This document shows, one piece after another, positions 1 to 8,627 of a stretch of DNA of 43,769 bases (position 1 is the first letter of the stretch; each line of letters begins with the position of its first letter). This DNA comes from Zoogloeaceae bacterium. Its GTDB lineage: Bacteria > Pseudomonadota > Gammaproteobacteria > Burkholderiales > Rhodocyclaceae. The position numbers and the translations under genes are program-made. Under the pieces are notes generated by a model. It saw only the letters and a list, made by a program, of their open reading frames with translations. It searched no databases and was not told the DNA's origin. The stretch lies in the NCBI GenBank assembly GCA_031287525.1, contig JAITSU010000044.1, positions 1-43,769 on the forward strand, read 5' to 3'.

Positions 1-22
1 CCAAGACGTTATAATGCCCTCC

Positions 23-47
23 GATACCTGATACCTGATACCTGATA
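23..47. repeat. Tandem 7-bp repeat, three copies
   Basis: The unit CCTGATA occurs three times head to tail (27-33, 34-40, 41-47), preceded by GATA. It lies just upstream of the first gene. On the other strand it reads TATCAGG, which links it to the CAGGTATCAGG-like words in several other gaps of this window (9188-9204, 20778-20810, 32943-32976, 37857-37885). It is probably a member of a dispersed repeat family and not a regulatory site for one gene. Confidence 0.7.
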
Positions 48-73
48 ACCCCCCCACCATTTGGAGCCGTCTC

Positions 74-2422
74 ATGACCCCCACCCCTGAAAATCTTTTG
101 ACCGGCAGCGGTCTGGAAGCGTTGATGAACCGACTGGAAGCTGATTTGGAAGAGGCTTCTGCCGAGGACATTCATCTGACTGAACGGTTGCGCGAGCGTC
201 CCCTGCGCGCGGATTCGCTGGACGCCATCGGGCGTTTGCATACCTTGTGGGTCTGGGCGGGCGACAAGGCGGCGGCGCTGGCGGTGATTGAAGATGACGG
301 CGCGTTGCTGGTACGCGCCGCGCCGCCCGAAACGCAGGCGGATACTGCCTTGAGCCTCAAAATTTTCCGTTTGCAGGTGGTGCGTTATTTTGACGACGCT
401 GCGGATATTCAGACGACGCTGAATGCCATCATCGCCCTCGCCGCGCAGCCGGGGTTACACGCCGAAACCTTCGTGGAAAACCGTTTGTTTGCCGAATTAC
501 GCGCGACTTCGCCCTCGCTCGACATCGCGCTGAAAGCGGCGGAGGCGCAGGACGCCCTGTTACGCGCCATACCGGAACGCGCCGCCTTGCGCGGTTATGA
601 CGCCTGTGTGCATCACGCCAATCTCGCCGTGGCGTATCAGCGGCACGGCAAGCGGGAAGACGCGAAGCGCGAGGGCGCGGCGTCCCTCGCGGCGCTGGAA
701 AAAGCGGCGGCGGATCAGGAAAACGTGGACGCGGACGACTGGTTATGGGCGGGCAATACGCTCATCCACATCCTGCCGGAACGCCTGCCCCTGTTCCGCG
801 AAAAAATGACGACGCTGACGCAGGAAAATTCCCTGCCGCAACGCCGCGATACCGAAGTGCGCCTCGCCCGCCTCGCCGCCCGCGCCCTGTACGCGCAAGG
901 CGATTTGACGGGGGCGCTGGCGGCGTGCGACGACGCGCGTTACAGCCTCGACCCTTATAAATCCGGCGGCGACGATTTTATTGAATATGAACTGCCCTGG
1001 CTGATGGAAGCCGGGCGGGTCGAAGATGCCGGACGACGGGCGTTTTTCCATATTTATACGGTCGCCACACTGGAAAATGGCGCGTGGGCGGGCGTGTTCC
1101 AGCTCATCCTCGAACGTCTGTCCGACCCGGCGGACACCTCCGTCTGGTGGCTGCTTTGCGTGATGCGAGGCTGTTATCTCGCAGATACCGTCGCGGATTT
1201 GCTGTCCTTTGCGCCGGAAGAACCATCGCCCGCGCTCAAAGCGATTTTTGGCGATTTTCTCAATCAGGACATCGACCGCAACGCCAACGACGCGGTGTTC
1301 GAGCCGATTTATCAAGCCGCCCATACGCTTGCCGAAGTGCGTTCGCCGGAACATCCGTGGACGCGCCGTCTGACCGTCGTGCGCGATTTCCACGCCAACG
1401 ACATCAACGCGCACACCTATCTGGAGCAACTCGAAGCCGCCGCACGCGACGGCAAGATGACAGACTGGCGCACGGTCTATGGTCTGTTTGAAGCGCGGAT
1501 GCTCGCCCACGGCGTGATGAAGGCGCTGACCAGCCCACCGCCGATGATTTTTCATCTGGCAAGCGGAACGGATTGTTACAACTTTGCCTGCGGACTGACT
1601 GACCAGGTACAAGCCGCTATCGAAGACCTGCCGGAAGCAGAGCAGAAAGAAGCCTGGCGTTTGCGTGACCAGATTCAACTTCAGGTCTACGAACACGCCA
1701 AGGCGCATATGGAGCGTTTTTTCGAGACCGGCAAGGGACATCCCGATGATGCCGGAGCGCACCTGTATTCCATGCTCTGCAACAACCTTGCTATTGAGTA
1801 TCGCGCTGTGGGCAGGAACGCCGAGGCGCTGGAAACGCACCGCAAGGGCATCGCCGCCAGTTCCTTTGCCGAACATTACAGTGGAATTTTGTGGAATTAT
1901 TGTGATTTGGACGACAAGGCGAACATTGTCGAGGCTGCGGAGGCGCTCTGGCAATACGCGGAAACCTACGGTTATGGTCGCCATAATCCGGCGGGCTATA
2001 TACCGCGTGTCGCCAAGACCTTGTGGGAACTCAACCGCGACAATGAAATCCCGATCTGGCTGGAACGACTGGTCACCTGGGAACGTGAAAACGAAATCGA
2101 CGAGACGCGCTTGCCCGCGAATTCTCTGAGCGCGCGGCTCTCCATCGGGTTTCACCTCGCCCATGCCAATTACGACCAGGCGCAGGCGATATGGAACAGC
2201 CTGCGCTCGCAAGCCGAAAACAGCACGGCTGCCGGTGTGGTGGGCAGCGCGGCGGATTTGGCGCGTGGCTTGAATATGAAGGAAGAAGCCATCACGCTTT
2301 ACGAACGGCGCTTGCTTCTGGAAGACAGCGCGGCGACCAGAGCATTCCTGCAAAACTTCCGCGCCGAAGTCGCGGCGGAAGCCAGGGCAAATTCAAAACG
2401 CTGGTGGCAGGTCTGGAAGTAA
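74..2422 (+). CDS. Large TPR-like protein of unknown function
   Basis: Soluble protein of 782 residues without a signal peptide or membrane segment. It is mostly alpha-helical and rich in Ala, Leu and Glu. Helix pairs of TPR character are seen, for instance around residues 180-215 (a YQRHGKREDAKREG stretch) and 575-600 (EYRAVGRNAEALETHRKG), so a protein-interaction scaffold is likely. The start at 74 has a GGAG ribosome-binding site 8 bases upstream. The stop is 5 bases before the next gene, so the two are very probably co-transcribed with the membrane gene after them. I do not recognise a named family, and no catalytic motif is visible. The TPR reading is an inference from helix pattern only. 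Confidence 0.8.
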   Translation: MTPTPENLLTGSGLEALMNRLEADLEEASAEDIHLTERLRERPLRADSLDAIGRLHTLWVWAGDKAAALAVIEDDGALLVRAAPPETQADTALSLKIFRLQVVRYFDDAADIQTTLNAIIALAAQPGLHAETFVENRLFAELRATSPSLDIALKAAEAQDALLRAIPERAALRGYDACVHHANLAVAYQRHGKREDAKREGAASLAALEKAAADQENVDADDWLWAGNTLIHILPERLPLFREKMTTLTQENSLPQRRDTEVRLARLAARALYAQGDLTGALAACDDARYSLDPYKSGGDDFIEYELPWLMEAGRVEDAGRRAFFHIYTVATLENGAWAGVFQLILERLSDPADTSVWWLLCVMRGCYLADTVADLLSFAPEEPSPALKAIFGDFLNQDIDRNANDAVFEPIYQAAHTLAEVRSPEHPWTRRLTVVRDFHANDINAHTYLEQLEAAARDGKMTDWRTVYGLFEARMLAHGVMKALTSPPPMIFHLASGTDCYNFACGLTDQVQAAIEDLPEAEQKEAWRLRDQIQLQVYEHAKAHMERFFETGKGHPDDAGAHLYSMLCNNLAIEYRAVGRNAEALETHRKGIAASSFAEHYSGILWNYCDLDDKANIVEAAEALWQYAETYGYGRHNPAGYIPRVAKTLWELNRDNEIPIWLERLVTWERENEIDETRLPANSLSARLSIGFHLAHANYDQAQAIWNSLRSQAENSTAAGVVGSAADLARGLNMKEEAITLYERRLLLEDSAATRAFLQNFRAEVAAEARANSKRWWQVWK

Positions 2423-2427
2423 ACCTG

Positions 2428-4395
2428 ATGGCGGACGCTACCACCGCAAAACCCGCAAAACCTTCCGCCTACGCGCCGCGCAATGCCCTGAACGCCGGGC
2501 AGTTGAAGGCGGACATCGCGCGGCGCAGCAGGGAGCGCGGCGATAGCGACGAGGCGCGGGCGTGGCTTGTGAATCACTTTTTCCGCCACCTCGTCAGCAA
2601 TTTTGAACCGGCGACGCCGATTGATTCACTGGCGGCGGCACGCGCCATCCTCGCCCCCGCTCTTTTACCGGAATGGTTGGAACGGGGCTGGCAAAGCCGG
2701 GAAAGCGCCCACGCCGCGCCGCTGGTCTGGATTGACCCCGCCTGTCCGCAATTGCTCGCGCTGGAAACCCGGCTGCTGGAATTCCTGAATTCACGCAAGG
2801 GCACGGCGTTGGAAGGCAAGCTCGCCCGCGTCAACTGCCCGCAGGCGCTCGCTTTGTGGGCAAAAGAACACGCTGAAATGGCGGAGAAAATCGAGCGCGG
2901 CTGGCGACAAAGCAACCCCGCCGCCCTCGCGCCCGTTTTGACCACGGCGAACGGCGCGTTTGTCGAACTTCTGCCCCAATCCCCCTTGCTGCGCCCCGAA
3001 ATGGCGTTCGAGCGTTACGTCATGCGGCATTGTCTGGGGCAGTTCGCCGATCGCAAGGCGCTCACCGGCGGCTATGGCGGCTCGTATGCCGACGCCATCG
3101 AATCCGGGAAAATGCGCGTGTTCAGTTTTCGCAGCGGCGAAAACAACCACCAGCCGCATATCACGATGAGTGTTCATGTTGGCGAAAACGGCAGCTTGCG
3201 GGTCGATCAGGTCAAGGGCAAACAAAACCGCCCGCCGGTGGAACGCTATGTGGACGACCTCATCGCCTGCCTGAATCATCTGGACGCCAATGCCGATGTT
3301 GCCTCCCAGGCGGACGAAATTCCCGATGACTGCGTGATCATCGGCGTGGTACGCATCCCGGAAGGCTGGCGGCGCATCGAGGATGTGACGGACGCCAGAC
3401 TGCAAACCGCTCTGGTCGTTCGTCATCCCTCACTTTTTTCTCGCCTCACGCAACCCTCGCCCCTGCTCGAATGGCTGATTGCCGCCCGCGCGCCGGAATT
3501 ATTTACACAGCATCCGCCGCAATCGCCCGCGTTACGTTACGCCCTGGAAGGCGGCAAAGGCGAGGCTGGCCGCTTCCAAACCGAATCTGTACCCTGGCGG
3601 GGCATGACGGCGGAAGCCGCCGAATACCACGCCGCCCACCTGAAAGCGAACAAAATCAAAAGACGCCGCCGCAAAAAACCCCCTTTGGGCTGGTCAAACT
3701 GGCTCATGCTTGTGGGGCTTTTCATGTTCGGGCGCAGTCTCGGTCTGCCCACATGGGCGCTGCTTTGTTGCGTGGGCTGTTTCTTTTTCAAGCGCGCCGT
3801 CTGTCCGCCGGAAGGCGTTTTTTCCGAGCGTCGCGCCTTCGCGTTGGCGCTGGCGTTACCGAAGGTCGACGCCATGCGGCAAACCGGATTTTTTGAACCC
3901 GACACCCCCTGTCTGGATGATAAAACCGTCGCCCTGTTTCGCCCCGCCTTTCTGCATTACATGGAATGTCACAGCACGGCGAGCGACGACGAAGTACGCG
4001 CGCATCTGGCAAATACGCTGGAATCCACCTGGTTTCGCGCTGACCTGCACAATCTTCAGGCTGCGGATGACCCCCGCGCCGCGCTCGCCTTCGCCAGCGT
4101 CCGCATGGCATTTTTTACCCGCAACGCCCTGCTCATGGGCTGGATAGACGCCGACGCCGCATGGCGGACGCTGCTCCTGAACGCCCAACGCGCGCAGGAC
4201 TGTTTTACGGGTTGGGGCGATTTCGCCCGCGCCTATCTGCAAGGCAGAGCGCAATGGGTCAGCGCCTTCCGCGCAGACCCCTTGGGCAGTTTCAAGGAAG
4301 CCGACCTGTACCGCCTGCTGGGTGAAGACCTCTGGAAACGCGCGCCGTGGTTTGGATTGGCGGCGTTTCAACCGAAATTGATTGCGAAGCGATAA
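2428..4395 (+). CDS. PcfJ-like / DUF1266-like fusion protein with central membrane segment
   Basis: This 655-residue protein has three parts. Residues about 195-290 carry a PcfJ-like signature: RHCLGQF at 200-206, then FSFR, a short TMSV strand and a VKGKQNRPP segment, the order found in PcfJ-domain proteins. Residues about 422-460 are hydrophobic and would make one or two membrane passes, preceded by a basic KIKRRRRKK patch. Residues about 467-655 resemble DUF1266 (E. coli YbeR/YbeU type), with the closing pattern of Trp, an AQRAQDCF helix, GWGDFARAYL and a GRAQW motif. The open frame extends upstream into the first gene. I chose ATG 2428 because GGAAG lies 8 bases before it and the extension is a shadow of that gene. 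Function unknown; the domain calls are from memory of the families. Confidence 0.75.
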   Translation: MADATTAKPAKPSAYAPRNALNAGQLKADIARRSRERGDSDEARAWLVNHFFRHLVSNFEPATPIDSLAAARAILAPALLPEWLERGWQSRESAHAAPLVWIDPACPQLLALETRLLEFLNSRKGTALEGKLARVNCPQALALWAKEHAEMAEKIERGWRQSNPAALAPVLTTANGAFVELLPQSPLLRPEMAFERYVMRHCLGQFADRKALTGGYGGSYADAIESGKMRVFSFRSGENNHQPHITMSVHVGENGSLRVDQVKGKQNRPPVERYVDDLIACLNHLDANADVASQADEIPDDCVIIGVVRIPEGWRRIEDVTDARLQTALVVRHPSLFSRLTQPSPLLEWLIAARAPELFTQHPPQSPALRYALEGGKGEAGRFQTESVPWRGMTAEAAEYHAAHLKANKIKRRRRKKPPLGWSNWLMLVGLFMFGRSLGLPTWALLCCVGCFFFKRAVCPPEGVFSERRAFALALALPKVDAMRQTGFFEPDTPCLDDKTVALFRPAFLHYMECHSTASDDEVRAHLANTLESTWFRADLHNLQAADDPRAALAFASVRMAFFTRNALLMGWIDADAAWRTLLLNAQRAQDCFTGWGDFARAYLQGRAQWVSAFRADPLGSFKEADLYRLLGEDLWKRAPWFGLAAFQPKLIAKR

Positions 4396-4399
4396 AGGC

Positions 4400-5014
4400 A
4401 TGTCCGACTTTTTCGTCCACTACCTGCTCGCCTGGAGCGCCGCCTGTTTGCTTGCCCTCGGAATTTTTATTGTCCGCTTCAAAACATGGGACATCACCCA
4501 ACGCCGTTATTGGCAATTCATGGCGCAGCCCTGGAAAATCGTGACGTTCAGCATTGCCGCCGGCGGGTTGATGGTGATCGCGCCTTATACGGGTGACATG
4601 ACATGGGATTATTACGACGCCGCGTTCATGTCCGCGCTGACGTTCACGACAGCGCCTTGGGCAGTCGGCGTGTTGTACAAAGCCACGCAAAGGCAGCGTT
4701 CGCTGTTGGCGGTTTACGTCGCCCTCTGCGCCTGGATGTTTTCGGCGAGCTGGTCGTATGATTTGTACCTGCTGCTGCGCGACGGCGCGTATCCCGCCAC
4801 ATGGGACGTGAATATCGCCGCCTCTTCCGTGCTCTACCTCGCCGCCGGTTTGCTGTGGAATCTCGAATACGACAAAGACAAAGGCGTTGTTTTCGCTTTC
4901 ATGCGACAAAACTGGTTCGCCCCGCAAGCAAAAACCGGCTTTGCCAAAATCTTTCTCTACGCGCTACCTTTCATGCTGATCGCAAGCGTCGCCATTTTGA
5001 GTTTTGTTTGGTAG
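4400..5014 (+). CDS. Multi-pass inner membrane protein, unknown
   Basis: Protein of 204 residues with about six hydrophobic segments separated by short polar loops, for example residues 9-25, 48-60, 75-90, 102-120, 140-155 and 182-203. No signal peptide or catalytic motif is seen. ATG 4400 is preferred over an in-frame ATG at 4382 because the latter lies inside the previous coding sequence, while an AAAGG site lies just before 4400. It starts 4 bases after the DUF1266-like gene and probably forms one transcript with it and the TPR-like gene. Tandem placement after a membrane-anchored DUF1266 protein suggests a membrane-associated complex, which is inference. Family not recognised. Confidence 0.7.
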   Translation: MSDFFVHYLLAWSAACLLALGIFIVRFKTWDITQRRYWQFMAQPWKIVTFSIAAGGLMVIAPYTGDMTWDYYDAAFMSALTFTTAPWAVGVLYKATQRQRSLLAVYVALCAWMFSASWSYDLYLLLRDGAYPATWDVNIAASSVLYLAAGLLWNLEYDKDKGVVFAFMRQNWFAPQAKTGFAKIFLYALPFMLIASVAILSFVW

Positions 5015-5083
5015 CGAATGTGGGCGGCGGCTCGGCTTCGACCTTCCATTACAATAAGGCAAGTTTTTACAGGGAACCATGAC

Positions 5084-6172
5084 ATGATTTTAGTAACAGG
5101 CGGCGCGGGCTTCATCGGCGCGAATTTCATCCTCGACTGGCTGGCAAGTTCCGATGAGCCGGTCGTGAATCTCGACAAGCTCACTTACGCGGGCAATCTG
5201 GAAAATCTCGCCCGTCTGCAAAACGACCCCCGGCATGTGTTCGCGCAGGGCGACATTTGCGACCGCGCCCTGGTGGATTCGCTGCTGGCGACGCATCAGC
5301 CGCGCGCCATCGTGCATTTCGCGGCGGAAAGCCATGTCGACCGTTCGATTCACTGCCCCGGCGAGTTCATCCGCACCAATGTTGAGGGCACGTTCACCCT
5401 GCTGGAAGCGGCGCGGGCGCATTGGTCGGCATTGCCTGCGGACGCGCGGACGGCGTTCCGCTTTCACCATGTCAGCACGGACGAAGTGTATGGCAGTTTG
5501 ACGCCCACTGCCGCGCCGTTCGACGAGGCGCATCTTTACGCGCCCAACAGTCCCTATTCCGCCAGCAAAGCGGCTTCCGATCATCTGGCGCGGGCGTGGT
5601 TTCACACCTACGGGCTGCCAGTGACAACCAGCAATTGTTCCAATAATTACGGTCCCTTTCATTTTCCCGAAAAGCTGATTCCCCTCATCATCCTGAACGC
5701 GCTGGCGGGAAAACCGCTGCCCATCTACGGCGATGGCTTGCAGGTGCGCGACTGGCTGTATGTGGGCGACCACTGCGCCGCCATCCGCCGCATCCTGACG
5801 GCAGGACTGCCCGGCGAAACCTACAACGTGGGCGGCTGGAACGAGATGACCAATCTGGACATCGTGGGCAAAGTCTGCGCCCTGCTGGACGCCGCCCGCC
5901 CCCGCGCCGACGGACTTTCTTACAGCGCGCAAATCACCCACGTCACCGACCGCCCCGGTCATGACCGCCGCTACGCCATCGACGCCCGCAAAATCGAACG
6001 CGAACTGGGCTGGCGACCCGCAGAAACTTTTGAAAGCGGCATCGCCAAAACCGTGCGCTGGTATCTGGAACATGCTGAATGGGTGAAGCATGTACAAAGC
6101 GGCGCGTATCGGGACTGGGTGTCGCGGCAGTATGGCGGACGCGGTGAACAGACCACCAGGAAGGAACATTGA
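5084..6172 (+). CDS. rfbB: dTDP-glucose 4,6-dehydratase
   Basis: Catalyses conversion of dTDP-glucose to dTDP-4-keto-6-deoxyglucose, second step of dTDP-L-rhamnose synthesis, in the cytosol. The 362-residue length matches RmlB. It is an extended short-chain dehydrogenase: the NAD-binding [11 protein letters not shown] motif lies at the extreme N-terminus, [11 protein letters not shown] follows, STDEVYG contains the catalytic Thr-Asp-Glu set, and YSASKA is the YxxxK pair. The start at 5084 gives the canonical MILVTGG N-terminus and has AGGGA 8 bases upstream; an in-frame ATG at 5018 is rejected. In most genomes rfbB is followed by rfbD, rfbA and rfbC. Here two unknown genes come next, then rfbD, and neither rfbA nor rfbC is in the window. 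Confidence 0.95.
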   Translation: MILVTGGAGFIGANFILDWLASSDEPVVNLDKLTYAGNLENLARLQNDPRHVFAQGDICDRALVDSLLATHQPRAIVHFAAESHVDRSIHCPGEFIRTNVEGTFTLLEAARAHWSALPADARTAFRFHHVSTDEVYGSLTPTAAPFDEAHLYAPNSPYSASKAASDHLARAWFHTYGLPVTTSNCSNNYGPFHFPEKLIPLIILNALAGKPLPIYGDGLQVRDWLYVGDHCAAIRRILTAGLPGETYNVGGWNEMTNLDIVGKVCALLDAARPRADGLSYSAQITHVTDRPGHDRRYAIDARKIERELGWRPAETFESGIAKTVRWYLEHAEWVKHVQSGAYRDWVSRQYGGRGEQTTRKEH

Positions 6173-6208
6173 AATGTATACTTCAAACATTCACCGGAGG
6201 ATTGCCCA

Positions 6209-6445
6209 ATGACCACGACGACCCTTGACCGCCCGTTACCGCGTAGCTATATGCCAGAAGAAGACAAGGTGGGCATGTCGCAAAACGCCATTTATCTTTG
6301 CGAATCCGCAGACGCAAAAGAAGCGGGAGATGAAGAAGCATCCTGGGCATGGCTTGCGCTGGCAAAGTTGCCGGAGTCCGCGAGCTATATCCTTAAAGAA
6401 GTTTGCGGGGATGAATTCCTGAAATCCAAAGGTTTCCGCATATGA
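6209..6445 (+). CDS. Small protein of unknown function in the rhamnose cluster
   Basis: A 78-residue acidic, soluble protein with no signal peptide or membrane segment. A strong GGAGG ribosome-binding site lies 8 bases before ATG 6209. The stop overlaps the next start (ATGA at 6442-6445), indicating translational coupling. It contains an Ala/Glu-rich helix with two Trp (ASWAWLALAKLP) near the middle. Not recognised as any family. The pairing of a small protein with a larger coupled partner is reminiscent of two-gene modules such as toxin-antitoxin pairs or effector-chaperone pairs, but nothing in the sequence supports a specific assignment. Confidence 0.7.
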   Translation: MTTTTLDRPLPRSYMPEEDKVGMSQNAIYLCESADAKEAGDEEASWAWLALAKLPESASYILKEVCGDEFLKSKGFRI

Positions 6446-6990
6446 CAGAAGTAAAACTTCTTTCTCTGTCACAAGGGCTTGCCTCGGTAAAAGGTATCAC
6501 CACAGAACAAAAATTCACGCGACTCGCGCAACGGGGCGACAAATTTCAGCAAGGCATACTGTCCGACCTGAACGCCATCGGAAAATCCGGCAATCTGGAG
6601 ACCATTGTTGCCGCTGAAAAAAGCATTGTGCAGTTCGACCTCAAAGAACACGCCAACAGCAAAAGCATGGCCTCCAGTCTGGCAACCGCGCAAGAAGAGC
6701 TGGAAGTCATCGAAACCAATATTGTTTTGGTGGATACCCCTCAAAGGTACAAAGAAATAAACGCTTCACTTGGTCAGCGCAAACTGCGGGATGCCAACGA
6801 CCTGCCGCTGGACGGCGCAAGACGCGCTTTTCGCTCACACGTTGCCCGCTTGGTGAATTACGACAAGTCAAAATCAGACGACCTCGAAAAAGCCATCATT
6901 CAGGCGCGGCAACAAAACATCAGGATTGCCGAAAAGCTCTATACCCTGCGTCAGGAAAAGACGCTGGGCAGGAAACCGGCGAGCGCATGA
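6442..6990 (+). CDS. Helical protein of unknown function in the rhamnose cluster
   Basis: A 182-residue soluble protein predicted to be almost wholly alpha-helical. Long charged stretches around residues 75-100 and 145-180 could form coiled coils. It is coupled by 4-base overlaps on both sides: its ATG overlaps the stop of the 78-residue gene, and its stop overlaps the rfbD start at 6987. It is therefore translated with rfbD although it has no visible link to rhamnose synthesis. No catalytic motif, signal peptide or membrane segment is visible, and I do not recognise the family. Confidence 0.75.
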   Translation: MTEVKLLSLSQGLASVKGITTEQKFTRLAQRGDKFQQGILSDLNAIGKSGNLETIVAAEKSIVQFDLKEHANSKSMASSLATAQEELEVIETNIVLVDTPQRYKEINASLGQRKLRDANDLPLDGARRAFRSHVARLVNYDKSKSDDLEKAIIQARQQNIRIAEKLYTLRQEKTLGRKPASA

Positions 6991-7880
6991 ACACGCCCAT
7001 CCTGCTCCTCGGCTGCAACGGACAGTTGGGTTTTGAACTGCAACGCGCGCTCGCCCCTCTGGGGCAGGTTATCGCGCTCGACCATCACGCCTGCGACCTC
7101 TCCGACCCCGCCGCCCTGCGCCGCCAGATTACCGAACATCGCCCCGGTATCATCGTCAATGCCGCCGCCTACACCGCCGTCGACCGCGCCGAATCGGAGC
7201 CGGAGATGGCGAATGCCGTCAATGCCCTCGCTCCCGGCGTGCTGGGCGAAGCTGCCGCCCGCGCTGGCGCGCTGATTGTGCATTATTCGACCGATTACGT
7301 CTTCGACGGTCAAAGCGCCGAACCCTATCAGGAAAGCGACGCGCCCAATCCCCTCAATGTCTATGGGCAAAGCAAGCTGGCGGGCGAACAGGCGTTGCGG
7401 GCAAGCGGCGCGAAGCATCTGATTTTTCGTACCTCATGGGTGTTTGGCGCGCACGGCAACAACTTCGTCAAAACCATGTTGCGACTCGCTACGGAACGGG
7501 AAACGCTGAATGTCGTCGCCGACCAATACGGCGCGCCCACCTCGGCGGCGTTGCTGGCAGAAGTTACGGCGCAAATCCTGACGCAGTACAGACCAGCGGA
7601 ACAATTCCCTTTTGGTCTTTATCACCTGACCGCCAGCGGCGCGACCAACTGGCACGCCTACGCCGCCCGCGTCATCGCCGCCGCGCGCGGCGCGGGTCGC
7701 CCGCTCAAACTTGCCGCCGACGGATTGAACGCCATCCCCGCCAGCGCCTACCCCCTCCCCGCCGCCCGTCCTGCCAATTCGCGGCTGGATTGCAGTCTGT
7801 TGCAACGCGCTTTCGGGTTGCAACTACCGTCCTGGCAAGCGGGTGTGGACAGGGTGTTGCAAGAAATACTGCGCCCGTAA
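6987..7880 (+). CDS. rfbD: dTDP-4-dehydrorhamnose reductase
   Basis: Catalyses the last step of dTDP-L-rhamnose formation, NAD(P)H reduction of dTDP-4-keto-rhamnose. The 297 residues match RmlD. The N-terminus carries the Rossmann motif GCNGQLGFEL; the family hallmark NAAAYTAVDRAE follows; STDYVFDG and YGQSKLAGE (the YxxxK catalytic pair) are in place. The ATG overlaps the stop of the preceding unknown gene, so expression is coupled to it. The product would feed rhamnose into O-antigen, capsule or glycoprotein. Glucose-1-phosphate thymidylyltransferase (rfbA) and the epimerase (rfbC) must lie elsewhere if the pathway is complete. Confidence 0.95.
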   Translation: MNTPILLLGCNGQLGFELQRALAPLGQVIALDHHACDLSDPAALRRQITEHRPGIIVNAAAYTAVDRAESEPEMANAVNALAPGVLGEAAARAGALIVHYSTDYVFDGQSAEPYQESDAPNPLNVYGQSKLAGEQALRASGAKHLIFRTSWVFGAHGNNFVKTMLRLATERETLNVVADQYGAPTSAALLAEVTAQILTQYRPAEQFPFGLYHLTASGATNWHAYAARVIAAARGAGRPLKLAADGLNAIPASAYPLPAARPANSRLDCSLLQRAFGLQLPSWQAGVDRVLQEILRP

Positions 7881-7910
7881 CATTTGCTTGCAAAACCGTT
7901 CGTCCGATTT

Positions 7911-7940
7911 TTGTCGCCGCATCCGCCGCCTGTCTATACT
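7911..7940 (+). promoter_or_regulatory. Putative sigma-70 promoter for the first DUF4124-like gene
   Basis: TTGTCG at 7911-7916 and TATACT at 7935-7940 are separated by 18 bases, a reasonable sigma-70 arrangement. It would give a transcript starting near 7947, about 30 bases before the start codon of the secreted protein gene. It sits just after rfbD and separates the two units. Confidence 0.5.
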
Positions 7941-7975
7941 GTACAGGTGTCGAACAGAATCCTGATCGAAGGTTG

Positions 7976-8563
7976 ATGATGAAACCGCTCATTCTTTTCC
8001 TCGCGGCAAGCGCATTCTCCCTGCATACGGGCGTCGCCGCTGCGGATGCTTACCGATGCGTCGAAAAAGGCAAAACCACCATTTCCAGCGAACCCTGTCC
8101 GGCTGGCGCGACGAGTACAGCCGTCACCAGCGTTTCCGTATCCGACGCCGAGGCGCTTGCCGCTGCCCGTGCCGAGGAAGACCGCCTGAAACAGAGTGTC
8201 GACGCCATGACGAAGGCGCGCTACGAGCGCGACGCCGCCTATGCCGCCGAGCAGAAATCCAGAGCGGAACAGGCGGCGCTGGAAGCGCAGGCGCAGCGTG
8301 ATATGGCGGAAGCCGCCGCCGCTGCCAATCCCCCACCCCAACGCAGCGCCGTTTACGGCTGGCCGGTTTATGGACAAGACCAATGGCAAAGGCAAGGCAG
8401 GTTCCCCGATTACGGCAACAACGGCAATCCCAACGTCAAGCCTCATCCGCCCTCCGGTTCGCGTCCGGGCAATGGGTCAAAACGGCAAAACAACCGAAAT
8501 GGCATGGTGATAAAGGGCGGGCAGGAGTCTGAAACCGGCTTCAGCTCGCGTCATGGCAAATGA
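7976..8563 (+). CDS. Secreted DUF4124-like protein (paralogue 1)
   Basis: A 195-residue exported protein. An N-terminal signal peptide (LILFLAASAFSL, cleavage likely after AAADA-like residues) is followed by a short DUF4124-like module: AYRCVEKGK, then ISSEPCPAGATS. The two cysteines may form a disulfide in the periplasm. Residues about 60-115 are an Ala/Glu-rich coiled-coil-like helix. The C-terminal part is rich in Pro, Gly, Asn and Gln and looks disordered. Two in-frame ATGs exist at 7976 and 7979; GAAGG upstream fits 7979 slightly better. The next gene has the same architecture, so the pair arose by duplication. No enzymatic role is visible. Confidence 0.8.
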   Translation: MMKPLILFLAASAFSLHTGVAAADAYRCVEKGKTTISSEPCPAGATSTAVTSVSVSDAEALAAARAEEDRLKQSVDAMTKARYERDAAYAAEQKSRAEQAALEAQAQRDMAEAAAAANPPPQRSAVYGWPVYGQDQWQRQGRFPDYGNNGNPNVKPHPPSGSRPGNGSKRQNNRNGMVIKGGQESETGFSSRHGK

Positions 8564-8627
8564 TGTTTTTGCAAGGTCAAAGCAGGGTTAAAATATGCGC
8601 TTCCGCTCGTCTCCCTGAAAGGATCGA

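Noticed and set aside
743-2353. Minus-strand open frame of 536 codons opposite the TPR-like gene
   Set aside because: Composition (Arg, Gln, His-rich) is that of an antisense frame, and the plus-strand gene has the better start and neighbours.
2191-2427. Upstream extension of the PcfJ/DUF1266-like gene
   Set aside because: It lies entirely within the TPR-like gene in another frame; the ribosome-binding site before 2428 decides the start.
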